This document shows, piece by piece, positions 1 to 12,600 of a stretch of 64,000 nt of DNA. The stretch lies in contig JASANG010000412.1 of NCBI GenBank assembly GCA_030248215.1, forward strand, positions 139,001-203,000, read 5' to 3'. The DNA comes from Enoplolaimus lenunculus. Its lineage: Eukaryota; Nematoda; Enoplea; Enoplida; Thoracostomopsidae. Position 1 is the first letter of the stretch. Each line of letters begins with the position of its first letter. The notes beneath the pieces are model-generated. The model did not search any database and was not told the origin of the DNA. It saw only the letters and a list, made by a program, of their open reading frames with translations. The position numbers and the translations under genes are program-made.

Positions 1-342
1 CATTTTAAAGCATTGCTAACTCTAAATTCAAATTTACAGTAAAACTTTAAGCTAATAGCAATCAATATTTACTTGAAACTCTTGAACGAATTGCAGAATT
101 GCAGAAAAAAATTTAAATTCTACTGAACACCACTGTAGTATATACTATTTGCAGTATAAATTTTATCGTCAACGTTGCTGTGCGTCGATAAAGCATTGAC
201 AAAACGCCCATATTGAAAGTCACCGTTGTCGTCTGTTTAAGCAACTTTATTTAGTAAAAAGAATTTTTTTCCGCCTCCAACTCGCTGTGTCCAAAATACT
301 TGTATGCAACACAGTGCTGAATAAATATTTTCTGGAACACAC

Positions 343-350
343 TATATATA
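343..350 (+). promoter_or_regulatory. Possible TATA box
   Basis: An eight-base TATATATA run lies 53 nt upstream of the ATG of the small ORF at 403-678, a spacing that leaves room for a start site near 375 and a short leader. AT-rich DNA makes chance TATA runs common, so this counts only together with the ORF. Confidence 0.2.
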
Positions 351-402
351 CGGGTCTTCAACCAGGAATTGTTTAGTTGAGGGGAAAATAAAGTTTCAAG
401 AG

Positions 403-678
403 ATGGTACGGACAATTTTACTAAACATGAATTCTTTTAATGCTGTCAAAAAAAGTTTCTTCAGCCAGGGTGACAAAAATATCCGACGTCGAGCGGCACC
501 TTTGATCTCCTTCCCCAAGTTCCGGTGCCCTGACACCAGAAAACAATCATTATTCGTTTTAAACAAACCGGACTTCTACAGATTAAACAGGAGCTTATCA
601 GCGGTAAAAAATGTACCGAAGATTCGCAAAAAGTTAAATGTGAAAAATTTACAAATTTTATTTAAAAAAAGATTCTGA
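403..678 (+). CDS. Possible small basic protein, unknown (91 aa)
   Basis: An uninterrupted ATG-to-TGA frame encodes a strongly basic 91-residue product rich in Lys, Arg, Phe and Asn, with a KNIRRRAAP stretch and a KIRKKLNVKN stretch. Its central part is more GC-rich than the flanks, as coding DNA here tends to be, and a TATA-like run precedes it. There is no signal peptide, membrane segment or recognised domain, and I see no clear poly(A) signal after the stop. It could be a real small single-exon gene, an exon of a larger gene or a chance ORF. I do not recognise it. Confidence 0.25.
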   Translation: MVRTILLNMNSFNAVKKSFFSQGDKNIRRRAAPLISFPKFRCPDTRKQSLFVLNKPDFYRLNRSLSAVKNVPKIRKKLNVKNLQILFKKRF

Positions 679-742
679 AATTATAATATTTTACTCTAAC
701 AATTCAATTATGACGTCATGAAGCAACAAGCAAACAGCTTAC

Positions 743-902
743 TTATGGGCGGGACCGTAGCCAAATGAGGAAAACTTTTGCCTCCCCCCCACAGAAACTT
801 TTCTGCCTTGCTTGTAGGTAAGTCAACGAAAACCCTAATATGCTCTTCCTGAATAATTGTTAGCCCCCCTCGCAAACCGCAAGATAAGCTGGCTACGAGC
901 AT
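743..902. repeat. R3 repeat copy (GTAGCC ends)
   Basis: The stretch begins near CCGTAGCCA and ends near GCTGGCTACG, giving short inverted ends, with a conserved middle including CTTGTAGGTAAGTCAACG. Related copies lie at 31912-32066, 38660-38816 and 45095-45245, and pieces at 5930-6008 and 28668-28745. It has no coding capacity and is probably a non-autonomous element. Confidence 0.55.
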
Positions 903-1315
903 GCTTGCTATGATGGCTTATATGCTAACATTGCTTATTTGCCTGCCGAATAGGAAATTAAATGTTTTTCTCGATTTTCTAACCGGAATGTCTGTGATGT
1001 GTACGATTGTCGCAGTATTATGGTGAGCGAATACTCGACATTCTGCACCCGTATCTGAAAGGTAAATGGTATATTTTTTCGTTACACCGAGCGATATACC
1101 ATTGCGCTTCTATAGCCGCTTACTATAAGCTTAAATGTTATCGTATCGCCTGCCATAAACCTTAACCTTTATGTCGTGTCAACTTTTGTCCTGAACGAGA
1201 GTTGAAATTTACTCAAGTTCGGTGTAAGCGCAACTAGAATCACGGCACGTAAGAGATTTCAAATTTATAAAATTTTGTGCACAACGGACAATAACGATCT
1301 ATTTTGTTGCCCATT

Positions 1316-1692
1316 TACTGTAGCGACCCGAATAAGAGGGGTGGCTGATATTTATTTGGCCTCTCCAGATGGTACTCCCTCTTATTCGGTTACGGACTAT
1401 TATTTCATTTTAATCCGCCCTCCACCGCTCTTCGTTATTGATATATAATAGCTTGAGCGATAATCCAAGCTTATACTTAGGAATGTACTTTCAAAACCTA
1501 AGTACGCTTTAAAGTTTCAAACTCAACTTTATTTGGTATTGGAGTCATTTATGTGATACAATTAGCGATAATTGACATTTATGGACTGTAATTAGAGTTT
1601 TGGGACTCTATCCGCTTACGGACTCATACTAGGGATACAGACTCCTATTGATTGGGACTCAACATTCTCCTCTTATTCGGGTCACTACAGTA
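1316..1692. mobile_element. R1 MITE copy
   Basis: The element has terminal inverted repeats: TACTGTAGCGACCCGAATAA at the left and its reverse complement (one or two mismatches) at the right, ending CTACAGTA. It is about 377 bp with no ORF. Internal landmarks (GGCCTCTCCAGA, GACTCTATCCGCTTACGGAC) recur in the other R1 copies at 3634, 4088, 22012 and 39565. The TA at each end may be the target duplication. Confidence 0.75.
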
Positions 1693-2389
1693 AGCTGAAA
1701 CTTCTATACAGCCAATCACGATACACAAGAATGTTACAGTGTACTTTTCTGAAATTGCACAGTTCCCGTTACTTAAAAATAAAAAAAAACAATTATAATA
1801 CAATACCGCAGAGGCTGCACCCATCCTGTAGGTAAAGGACTCTCGACTTAAAATTATGCCGAAAAATTTTTAATTTACTTAAATTGTTTCAAGTTTATCT
1901 GAACAAATTTAAAAACATAATCTTTAAATCGGTTGTTCTGCGCATTTACGAGTAATTTATGAGACCAAAGTTTAATTTTTATGGCCCCAAAAATATACTA
2001 TAAACGTGCGAGAATAAAACGAGAGTTTTTTTAGAAATTATATGTGACCTTGATTGCTAAGCTGGTAACTGAGTTACGCAAAATACTTACAAGCACTGAC
2101 ACCAGAATCTGTTCTGGATTTTAGGGGTTAATAAGTTAAGAATTTTTAAGAAATATACAAAATGAACCTGGTTGCAGTATTTGCAACCTACAAAATACAT
2201 ATGATCTTTAAGACAGGCTATACTTACGAATCTTAGTGACACATTTAATTTGTGTACGTTTTTAAATTTAGTTGGAATGGTGCCTGAAATACGTACTTGG
2301 GCGCTCTAGCTGTAATTTTATTTAGCGGTCGAAACGCATATAAAGAATCAAATATACAGATGAACTTTGACCACAAACAATCGCTCTGC

Positions 2390-2600
2390 ATGGGCGGCAG
2401 GACCGAAGCAGCAGCCACCCCCCATACCCCCATTTGGAGGGGCTCCCACTCCTAAAGGGGCCCCCACCCTAACCGGTTGATAGAAAGACCGCTTAAGTTT
2501 TTGAATGCGTCTGGCTTCTCGCTCACTTCTATCGCGAGTTTGGGGGCCCACCTTGGAATTTGGGGGGAGCTCCCACCCTGCCTGCTCCGACATTGATGGG
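2390..2600. other. C-rich patch
   Basis: This stretch is much more GC-rich than its surroundings, with several CCCCCA and GCTCCCACC runs on the plus strand and two GGGCCC sites. Overlapping minus-strand frames are open only because of this composition. The repeated GCTCCCAC motif suggests a degenerate mobile element; I see no gene. Confidence 0.4.
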
Positions 2601-2849
2601 CGGAGCCAGATTTCCTTTCGGGATGCTAACCGCATCCGGAGTGTGATTTTAAACCATGTTAAATGTACTATTCGTTGCATCTAGAAGTTTGGATAACGAG
2701 ATATGCCCTCTATCACTGCCCTGGTATACGACCTGTCGCTTTAAACTGTTTTTGCTTATGCGCTTGCTTACATGTATCTTTAAGTAAACAACTCGTAGCA
2801 CTTGTACATGCCTAAACTTGGGGGAAGTGTACAAAGAGCATTACACTTT

Positions 2850-2985
2850 GCGTGTGTAAAACTCATTCTTACGCTTATGCTTAGGCTTGTGTAAGCTCAA
2901 GCTTACGCTTATGTTTAGGCTAGAGCGTAGAAACATACTTATGCTATACTACTGTTACGGCCCTGTTCTATTCATTGGCTGCTCG
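2850..2985. mobile_element. R2 MITE copy, degenerate
   Basis: Contains degenerate TTAGGC-like units (CTTATGCTTAGGC, TTATGTTTAGGC) and one good terminus, GGCCCTGTTCTATTCATTGG. The left end is not recognisable. Confidence 0.5.
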
Positions 2986-3633
2986 ATATAACCGTTATCT
3001 ATCAAACATCAAATTTATAAATATGGTTGAAAAAATTACGTAACAAAATTTAGTTCGCTTGTGGTGTCGAAAATAATTTTAGAAAGGGGAGCAAAAATAT
3101 CGGTGGGGCAGCGGCGTTCCTCCCTTTCCCAGTAGTTCCAGTACTTAATACACGGGACTGTTTTGTTTTACGTTTCACTTTATATAAAAACTGCGTCTAA
3201 TTAGCGATTTGTTATTCTGATATCATGTGAAATTTCGTAAAAGTATATTCAAATGTTGTTAATACACAACTTTACGATGATACGCTTGCATGTAAACGTT
3301 GTGCAAGTAACTGCAGTAGTCGATTTTTTGCCATATTTTTATATGTTTAATATTTTTTGTGTATTATATACTTATGAATTGCTTAAAACATGCAAAAAAA
3401 ACTGCATTTTGCAGTGTATATTTTGATGTTTTATTGCAGCAAACTTAAAATTGAGCAATTTGTTGAGTTTGCCGTTAAAAGTCACAAGCATTTTGTTGTT
3501 TTGCTACTAATTTGGTATTTGGCTGATGCTATTAATGCCTGTGGTGTGGCAAATTGCCTAAAATTGACTGGGTTCAAAATGAGATACTGATAAAAAGGCA
3601 TACTTTCAGATAGTGATCCAGTAGTTCAGTTCA

Positions 3634-4084
3634 TACTGTAGTGACCCGAATAAGAGGGTGTGGGGTAATAAGAGGGGGGTCCCCATTTTGAGTCCAAATC
3701 AATAGGAGGTTGTAGCCCTAATAAGAGTCCGTAAGCAGATAGAGTCCCTAAACACTAATTAGAGTCCATGAAGGTTAGTTATTCTTAACTGTAGTGCATA
3801 AATGACTCCACGATCAAATAAAATTGAGTTCAACTCTTTAACGCGTACTTAAATTTTGAATGTACATTCCTAAGTGTAACCTTGCATGATCGCTTAAGCT
3901 ATTGACACAAGACAAATAAACGTTTAATTCAACGGATAGTCGCAGTACCGGAGATATATCAGTAACGAAGGGTGGCGGAGCGTGGGTTAAAAATAAATAA
4001 TCCGTAACCGAATAACAAGGAGGGTGCCCTTTGGAGAGGCCAAATCAATATCAGTCCCCCCCTCTTATTCGGGTCGCTACAGTA
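3634..4084. mobile_element. R1 MITE copy
   Basis: The best-preserved R1 copy: the left end TACTGTAGTGACCCGAATAA mirrors the right end reading CTTATTCGGGTCGCTACAGTA. It is about 451 bp and non-coding. It lies back to back with a second, older R1 copy that starts four bases after it. Confidence 0.8.
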
Positions 4085-4087
4085 TAA

Positions 4088-4524
4088 TAACTGTATTGAC
4101 CCGAATTAGAGGATGAAGATTACCGTTTTGGTTCCCAATCAATATGAGTCTGTATCACCAATTAGAGTTTGTTAGTCAATAGCGTCCATAAGTTCTAATT
4201 AGAGTCCATAAAAAACCAAAGCAGCAGAAAGGTCCTGACTACTGAAATAAGTAACAGGACTAACAAGGCACTCAGACAACCATCATAAACTTTGTCAAAT
4301 TCAGAAAAAAAAAGGTTAACGGGCATAACATACAACAGAAATACTTCGGAGCAGGTCCGTTCTGCCTAACCGGAAAGAATACAAAAAAGAAGGATGTTGG
4401 GTCCAACTAACATGGGACGAATTGAAAGTCAATTACAGTCCCGAAACCAAATAAAACATGTGGCGCCCTCTGAAGAGGCAAACCAAATATCAATCCTTCC
4501 CTCATATAACTTGTCACTACAGTA
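4088..4524. mobile_element. R1 MITE copy, diverged
   Basis: An R1-type left end (CTGTATTGACCCGAATTAGA) and right end (CTTGTCACTACAGTA) are present, but both carry several substitutions, so this copy looks older than its neighbour. The short ORFs that overlap it are composition shadows. Confidence 0.65.
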
Positions 4525-5394
4525 TGAAGTTTATATATACGTCCCCAAACCGCAGTCCCTGTGCCCTGGATACACGTTGTGTAAATGAACCACTGCAATT
4601 ATACGCAGATTCGTGCACACCTGTAGACAACTCGGCGTGGCAGGAGTTGGGGGAAAATAATTTTGGAGAAGCATGCAGAGAATTATCAGGTCTTACAAAT
4701 ACAACTAAACTATTTCCAGTAGGCCATAGATTTTCTACCGTGAGCTGTCGAGCTCTCTGGGACCTCTCTGAGTACGGGCTTGGAGTAGTATTTGACGTGC
4801 GTTAAACTTTAATTTTGGGTTATGAACAAATTTACAAGTTTGTATAAAAATAGTCGAATAACTGTTAGTCGTTTATTGAGATGGTTGTTTAAGAGAAACT
4901 CTACTCTAAAACAAATATGATTTTGTAACATTTCTCTGTGTTCGGCATAAAACCAAACGAATACTCGTTGAAACTTGGCTTCTATTTCAAATCACAACAA
5001 CATAGAATTTGAACTTTAGTATTTATTAATGTTTGGCATCAATTTGTAAGTCAATGTTCACAATTGCATTTTAGGTTCTTGTTTCTGATACTGCAATCCA
5101 TTTCCGTACGTTCAATAAATCTTAAAATATGTATTTTTTGCTATTTACTGAGTTTGCCTAATTTAATTATGCAGAAACTAAACCAGCTAATTTGTAATAT
5201 TAACATATTGCAATTACAAAGTATATATAGGCATATGGGCATATTTCAATTTTTTTATTATTTTTGACAAGTTTTACTACTTTGCAGTCACTTTTCGTTT
5301 GTTTGCAGTTTATTTGTCGCGTATTTTTCAATTTTAAAGTTTCGTTTCCTGTAACATCGACATGACTTTTATACGGAAATTTCCCAACTGAGAA

Positions 5395-5527
5395 CCATAT
5401 AAAGATCAGAGGAGGAGCGTTTTTCTGTGCGACTGGAATAGAGTAAGCTTAAGCTTTAGACTAATTTTTTGCTTAAGCTTAAACTTAGGCTTAGGAATAT
5501 GCTTATATTTACTACTAAATATTGGCC
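5395..5527 (+). mobile_element. R2 MITE copy
   Basis: The left terminus CCATATAAAGATCAGAGG is followed by the conserved AGAGTAAGCTTAAGCTTTAG segment, then TTAGGC-like units and a right terminus ending TATTGGCC. It is about 133 bp, short for the family. Confidence 0.7.
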
Positions 5528-6011
5528 GCAACGGAAAGCGAAACTGCAAGCAACGTTCAATACCGTACAAATCAAAAGCATACAAAACTGAGAATTCGGT
5601 GTTAAAGGATATAATTTCACAACCTTTTAATATTGTGCTATATTCTCTAAAATGTTTCTGATTTGTTCACGGTTTCGAGCCGGCGACAGGTATTCTATCC
5701 AGCGGTTTCAAAATAGCGAACCAATAACGATTTCCCAACATACGCTTTTTCTGCTTCATCTGAGATCTAATTTCAAGCTAGCATTCGAACCCCTGTTTAT
5801 CGAGTTGAATTCGCTTGCCATGTTCACTCACTTTGCTATGTGAGTTGAACGCTCGGGTATGATGAGCTATCTAGTATTCCCTGCGCATATGCGTATTAAT
5901 ATCTAAACATTGCGCATTGCTAGGTGAGGCTAAAAACGTTTTTGTTGACTTACAGCAAGGTTGATAATTTTCTAGGGGGTTGCTCAAAAATTTTCTAGGG
6001 GGCTGTGCCAA

Positions 6012-6410
6012 CAGTGCGTAACCGGATATCCGTTTCCGTTTCCATCCGGTAAAAATCGGCGTCCGTTTCCATTTCCGTTTCTGTTATAGAAATAGCGGAA
6101 ACTATGTTATTTTTCGTTCAAATTTAATTATCAATCAGGTAAACTCGCTATTGAAACAAAAGTCGCTAAAACCCATGCAGTCTTAAAAAATTTTGATGCA
6201 TACGCCATTTGTTCTTTAATATTTTTAAAAAACCGGTTAATATATATGAACGGCTCAACTGAATATATGCACGCCTCAATTAAGTTGGCAGAAAAATAAA
6301 ACATTTTTGAAATTTTAATACTGCAATATCCATTTTTCGTTTCCGTTATTTTGATCACTATCCGTTTCCATTTGCGTTTCGGCTTATTTTTACTAACCGT
6401 TTACCCATTG
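6012..6410. mobile_element. R8 element, hAT-like ends, TTTCCG runs
   Basis: Starts CAGTGCGTAACCGGATATCC and ends with the inverse of a related terminus (reverse strand CAATGGGTAAACGG). Both ends contain runs of CCGTTTCC, i.e. TTTCCG hexamers. CAGTG-type termini are known for hAT transposons, and the 8-bp flanks are only weakly alike. Related pieces lie at 13150-13205, 48405-48435 and 53150-53225. It carries no transposase. Confidence 0.5.
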
Positions 6411-6576
6411 TGAGCAACCAGTCTTTGGCTACGGTCAGGCGCGAAAGAAATAATGAAACTTTATTGTTGTGTTTCTAGCCTAAAATTGACAGAATGTAGC
6501 TCACTGTCGAACGTCGGAGTCAATCTTAAATGGTCTTTGAATTCAGTTAATCCTATTGTCACGAATACTAACATAT

Positions 6577-6640
6577 ATGGCGAATACGCATGGAATTATG
6601 CTATCAATTACCTTAGTCTTGGTAGCATTTCTATCGAAAG
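6577..6640 (+). CDS. nAChR-like exon 1: signal peptide
   Basis: Encodes MANTHGIMLSITLVLVAFLSK and one base of the next codon. The hydrophobic core (about residues 8-19) is a textbook signal peptide. A second in-frame ATG at 6598 would also keep it. The donor GTAAGA follows directly. Confidence 0.85.
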
Positions 6641-9600
6641 GTAAGAGCTTATTTTGAAAATTAACGCCAAGGCTTAAAACTGAGTGAAGTGAGCACCAGT
6701 GGGTAACTTGTGCTAAAAATCCTTATTTATAAACAATAAGGTCTATGTATAGAACAGAGCCGTAACAGTAGTATAATCATATTATTAAGCCGAAGCTTAA
6801 GCCTAAGCGCAAGAATGAACTTATACCTAATCCTAAAGCAAAAATAAATTAGTCTAAAGATGAAGCTTACTCTATTGTAATCCCTCCGAAAAACGGGACG
6901 CCCGTGATCTTTTCATGAGCCTAAATAAAATACAATTTCTAACGTTGGAACAACCGAAGTTGAAAAATACTGAAAGTGAGTTGTGTCAAAATTTGATATA
7001 AAAAATTGAAGTTGAAATTTATTGCAAAAAAGTTGGTTTCTTGCACCAAGCACTGAGTAATTAAATAACGTTTTCTCCTGGTTTAGAAATCGGTGCTCAA
7101 AATAATTCAACCGCGGAAAACAAGGCTAAGTTTAATGATAATGGTGCAGGCAGTAGTGCCGATCAACCACAGTTAAGAAAATCAGAAAACAGAAAAATAG
7201 CAGCAACCACAACAGCAACAACAACAAAAACAACAACAACAACAACTACTACTACAACAGCAACGAATACAACTGATCCGATCGTACAAAACGTTGAAAT
7301 TATAAGCCAGCTTAAAACAGACTTATCTGGTGGCGACAACCCTTCAGTTGAAAGCAACGACACCAGTTCAGAATCACCAAAACAAGAATGGAGCGAAAAA
7401 ATGAATGATGAAATTAATCGAGGGAACCAAAAAAGTAAGTGGTCGTTGCGAAACGTAGCACTGTACAACTGATTAGGGCCACATCTTAACACGGGCCCCT
7501 AAATGTTGACGCTGGTTTGTGTGCAAATATCTATCAAAGAGAATATTTTGGTGAATACGTCATTAAGCCTAAGCCTCAGCCAAAAATAGTCTTAAACTTA
7601 AGCTTACTCTATTGCAGTCCCACAGAAAAATGCTCCGCTGTGATCTTTACATGGGCTCTAATGATTGATGCTGGTATGTGCGTGAATGACACCTACTGAT
7701 GAGAATTTTCTGGTGAATACGTCTATAATATTTCCATGTTTATTATTTCAAGAAGGTTTCCAAAATGGCCACGCATTTTACTGTGTCCACGAAAAGTTTG
7801 GTCAAATATTACGCAAAATCACGCAATGTCCCATGAAACTTGTTGATCCTGCGGTCACGTTTAGCAATGTAATTATCCTTACGTATTTAAAAGGCATAAA
7901 ATGTAATTTCAGTCAAACACATTCAAGACTTATTCAAAACGTATGACAATACGCTAATGCCACCGGTAGATCGAGTCAACGTTACCGTTGATTTAAACAT
8001 GAAGAAAATTGTGAAACTGGTTAGTGTTAAAGGCAAAAATTTTTTGCCAAGTTTAATTATTACTCTTACTTGTTAAACAAACCTACAAAACATATACTTT
8101 TATTGGCCCACTGAAAGCAAAATTATTATAAGCCCATAATTAGCTCAAATTAAATAACAGCGAAATAAATTTCGCATAAACGAGCAGTATACTAAAACTG
8201 CCAAAAGTCACCTTCGGTTATTTCTTCAAGAACGCATTTGACCAAAAATGATTCATGATTGATTTTTCCATACATATTTAAGCATCTCGAAACCTGCTTT
8301 TAACATTGCGCGCCAAAATTTGAATTTTTGACAGAGTCGAATTTTGAGGCCGTAATATTTTTCTATGGGATCGAAAAGGTCTTTGCCTAAAAGTTGTTTA
8401 TAAAACAGCAATATACCAAACTACCAAGGGTCATTTCGTTAGTACTCCCAGCCCGCATTCGACCAAATCTGGTACGGTATTGAATTGTTTGCACATTTGA
8501 ACTTAACTGGTTTGGTATTTGAATTATTTTGCCCATTTGAGCTTCTCATTACCTGACCTTTCCTGAAAATAAGTAAGTATTGTTTGTAAAAACTGTTCCA
8601 TTTCAGGATCCTAAAAACTCGTACGCCGAATTTATTCTATGGATGAAACTTGTAAGTCCGTTTGTCAGTAGTTTATGATTTTTTTGAGGTTTTAAGCATA
8701 GAGTAACTTATTCGCGAGTATACATATACAACGTTAAACACGCATCCTATTTATTTATTTATTTATTTGTTTATTTATTTATCATTAATCTATTTTATTC
8801 ATTCATTTATTTATTCATTTATTTTATTTATTTATTTATATATTTACTTATTTATTTATTTATTTTGGTATATTTAATTCGTTTATTTTCGGTTATTGAA
8901 AAAATTGACCATGTAAATTCAAGCGTCTAATTTAAATAAAGGCACACACCTTTCCGTGATACTAATAAAAATGAACAACAAGCAAACGTTTTGATGAAAA
9001 ATACTACTTTACGCATTGCCAGTTTATTAAATTTTCGAATTGTCTCTTGAAACATTAAGTTTATTTTGCGATGTGCGATCTCGAGTGAAACTGATGAAGA
9101 GAATGTGGCATACTGCGTTCGGCAATAGCTACTTTCAACCTCGTGCCAGATTCCCAAATACCTTCAGCAAATATCACTTATTAGCGATAGTTTTTCAAAC
9201 CACGAACTCCTGTGTGAAATTTGCGCAAATCAAAAATGTTTCAAAAATGAGACATGTCAAATACAAAAAGCAGTCATCTGGAGCTTCGTACATCGCCATT
9301 CACTGGTTCGAAAAGTACAAGATTGATCACCAACTGCTGATAGTTGCTGTACACATATGAGAATACGGGTCGTCGCTGCGGTGACGTCATGTTTACGGTG
9401 TTCGTTCGTTTACTGATTTGGACCCATGTGAAGATCAGGGGCGGAATGTTTTTCTGTGACACTGCAATTGAGTAAGCTTAAGCTTTAGACGAATTTTTTG
9501 CTTGGCTTAGGATTAGGCTTACGCTTAGGAATATGCTCATTATTACGCTTAGGTATAGACTTAGGCTTAGGCTTGCGAATATGCTTATAATACTGGTCCG

Positions 9601-12600
9601 CCCCTGTTCTTTAGATTGGCTCTGATTTGCATACAATTTTTTGAAGAGTTCAATGCAAACTTTTTGCTCAAAATATTTCAGAGTTGGCTAGAGCCACGAC
9701 TGAGGTGGGACACAGCAACAACAACTTACAACTGGTTCACGGTACCGTCCGACTTTTTGTGGAAACCTGATGTTACCGTTCTTAATGTGTAAGTCTAAAT
9801 GACAACTCGTCCCACGACAACGTGTCGTCTCACAGCTGCAGAAGCCTAAGCTTAATGATACCTAATTCTGACCTTAAGCTAATGCCTAAAAATAATAGTG
9901 GGCGAAAATTTGGTAGGTCTATGCGATGTCTTGTTACAATGTCTCGGTCGACACGTTGCCTGGGCGACGAAACGTTGTGGGAGCGGAATATTGATTTTGA
10001 AAATTACTAGCGGGGGAGGGGGGTCGAATTTTATCCAGGGGGCTAGAGCACCCCAGCTTCTTCATTCACTCCAAAGATCATTTAATGCCAGAATCAGGAA
10101 AACTTTGACATTTTAACTCGCATTTTTTTGTAACAACCAGTGACCAAGGGTTGAAAGAAGCATCGAATACGAGCACATGGCGGCTCGAGCTTGCTGAAAA
10201 TCAACTCAAACCGTAAAAACTTGACGGTCGGACACGAAGAATTGTATCATGTTGCGAAAATTAACACCATAATGGTAAGGATAGACCATATACTATCGTT
10301 TGGCCAAATTTTGAAAAGACAAGAAAAGAAACACTTTTACTAAACTACAAAGTAACCTTCGGGATTCTATAAAGGTCGTAAACTTTTCTTTTTACTGTCA
10401 AGTTATACTTTCCCGTGCTGAAATTCTGACTTCACCGAGATTTAATTGTGGAAACAGCCAAATGCCATTTTAGTGCTTAACCGGAATACAAAATTTTTGT
10501 TTTGATTTCTGTTTGCGAGAGGGCTAAGTCGGGTGCCCTCCTTGCATCGGTTAGTGGTATGTCCATTGTGTGATATTTTCACTTTTATGTTTACCGAACA
10601 GCATTTCAACAAAATTCTTTCTCCAACAATCAAGATTGGTCTCGCAAGCATATATTCACAACAGTGGCAATGTTATGATCGTGGTTGCAATGCAAGTTGC
10701 AGTCGAATGCGTTATGAATACATTTCATTTCCCACACGACAAGCACGTTTGTGGTGTTATAGTCGGAAGGTAAGCAAAACCGCGGGTACCGCCCTCGTAT
10801 TGGACTAGGGACAGACCCCAGAGCCTTCAGGGCCTCAGGAAATTCGATCCGACACTGCTTATTTGGCTATTCGCTTGCTTCACACGCTAGCATTCCAGGA
10901 CCGTTTGGCGAAAAACTGCCTGAACAGTTAGAAGATCATGCGGTGTGCCTAATATGGTATTAGGGCCGGATACCTGGGAGGCAGCACCCACAAAACTGAT
11001 CCGACATGAAATCTCAAAGGGATTGCGCCTTAGACGCAATTTAGGTTAAACATCAAGTGATTTGCGGTGATTTTGCTTCTCTATTGTTCCTCTGACCAGC
11101 GTTCCTCCAGTATTCTATATTCCGCATCCACACATGTGGCTCCTATGTTTGGATCAGCTACTGCGCCATAGAAACTGACCCATCGCGCAAGCTGATGAGA
11201 GTTTGGATTACCTAGCCGCTGCATGGAACGTATAGTTGGGTTACAGACTAGAAACCATTGGATTAACTCAAAAGCAAACAAGGCGCTTGTCTGAGCTCCA
11301 AGAAACAAGCCAGGCCATCTCTGTCGGGCCAGAAACATTTCATTTAATATTCATTCGTGAAAAGGCGTATTTGGAAACCAGGCCGTGTCAATGGTCGTTG
11401 AGCCATCTCTGATCGCTAATCTGCCGGTCCTTCAGGTTAAAATAGCTTCGTTTTGCACCATATTAAGTGATGTTGTCGTATTCTAAGTATACGCTACGAT
11501 GGCACAGTTTTAAAAACGGGTACACTGCAAGCTAGCGATGTGCTAACCGCAAGGTTTTGCATTAAAACTTCGCAAAGCATTCACCGTTTGGTTCCAGTAG
11601 AGTTTGTAAAGTGACTCTGTCTTTCAACGCCGGTCAGTTTTTAGCCCCACCCACCCAATTTAGACGCTCGTGGGTGGTAATGGTAGTATACCTCAACTTA
11701 CAAGTTTTTGGTGTCTTGAAAACTTCATTTCTTTATAACAAAATTTATGTCAATTCACGTTCTTTGACTTTGGACCACCAAAAAATTAGTCCAACAATGT
11801 TATGTGTAATACACTCTGTGCGTAGTAGCTATCGCCAGTCAGTAATACGTTTTCAAACAAATGAACTACATCGCCCTGGAATGAGTAACTCAACTCGCAG
11901 GTTGGACGACGCAAGTGTAAAACCTGGGCTCGAAACATATTAAGCTCCCCACTTGTTGGTTTTATTGTAGAACGCTACACACAATTGACAACACTGGAAC
12001 AGGTAAATTAACAATATATATTACCGTAGCTGAGGCATCTCGTGTAGAAACTGGTTTCACTTTTATTTGTATTTGCATGTTTTATACAACTTTCTTAACC
12101 CATATCTTGCTGATGTCAGTTTACACTGATGGCAGAAAAAAGGTCTATATCTTTGAAGTGGTAAAACTCATCCAAGCTCTATTTATATAATCACTTTCAC
12201 TATGCCGTGTTCTTGATTGCTGCACGGGTTTGTGTTGCTAGCTGCATCTGCGCATTTGTTATTTTGTTTCCTATAACCAGCATCGTGCTTCTTTGGCATA
12301 AAAAATGTTCGAAAGCCACCAGTAGGACTGTAACGTTAGCGGCGCACACACTTTACTTGAAATAGATAGAACTATAGCTTTTCTTGACATCTAAAGCAAA
12401 ATTTCACAGCTGTGGGATGATTTCGCTTTGAATGTCACTTTTCAGTAGCGTCAGTTTAAACTGACATCAGCAAGATGTGGGTACAGGTTTTATCGTCAAC
12501 AGAAAAATGACAAAAATTCACGTGCAAACATATTTTTACTATGCGCCTAAAAAACCAAAGGCGATGCGCAGGATTTTTTCTAAGAAATATTATATATTTA

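Larger units (their letters stand above)
1..6576. other. Left intergenic region, repeat-rich
   Basis: There is no well-supported gene upstream of the receptor gene, only one weak small ORF at 403-678. The stretch holds three R1 MITE copies, two R2 copies (2850-2985 partial, 5395-5527), an R3 element (743-902), an R8 element (6012-6410) and a C-rich patch near 2390-2600. The remaining AT-rich sequence shows nothing I can name. Confidence 0.6.

Noticed and set aside
2348-2680. 110-codon minus-strand ORF
   Set aside because: Open because of the C-rich patch; no domain, no splice support and overlapping alternative frames.
7163-7492. 109-codon minus-strand ORF with a Val-rich stretch
   Set aside because: It is the antisense of receptor exon 2; the Val run is the complement of the Thr-coding ACA repeat.
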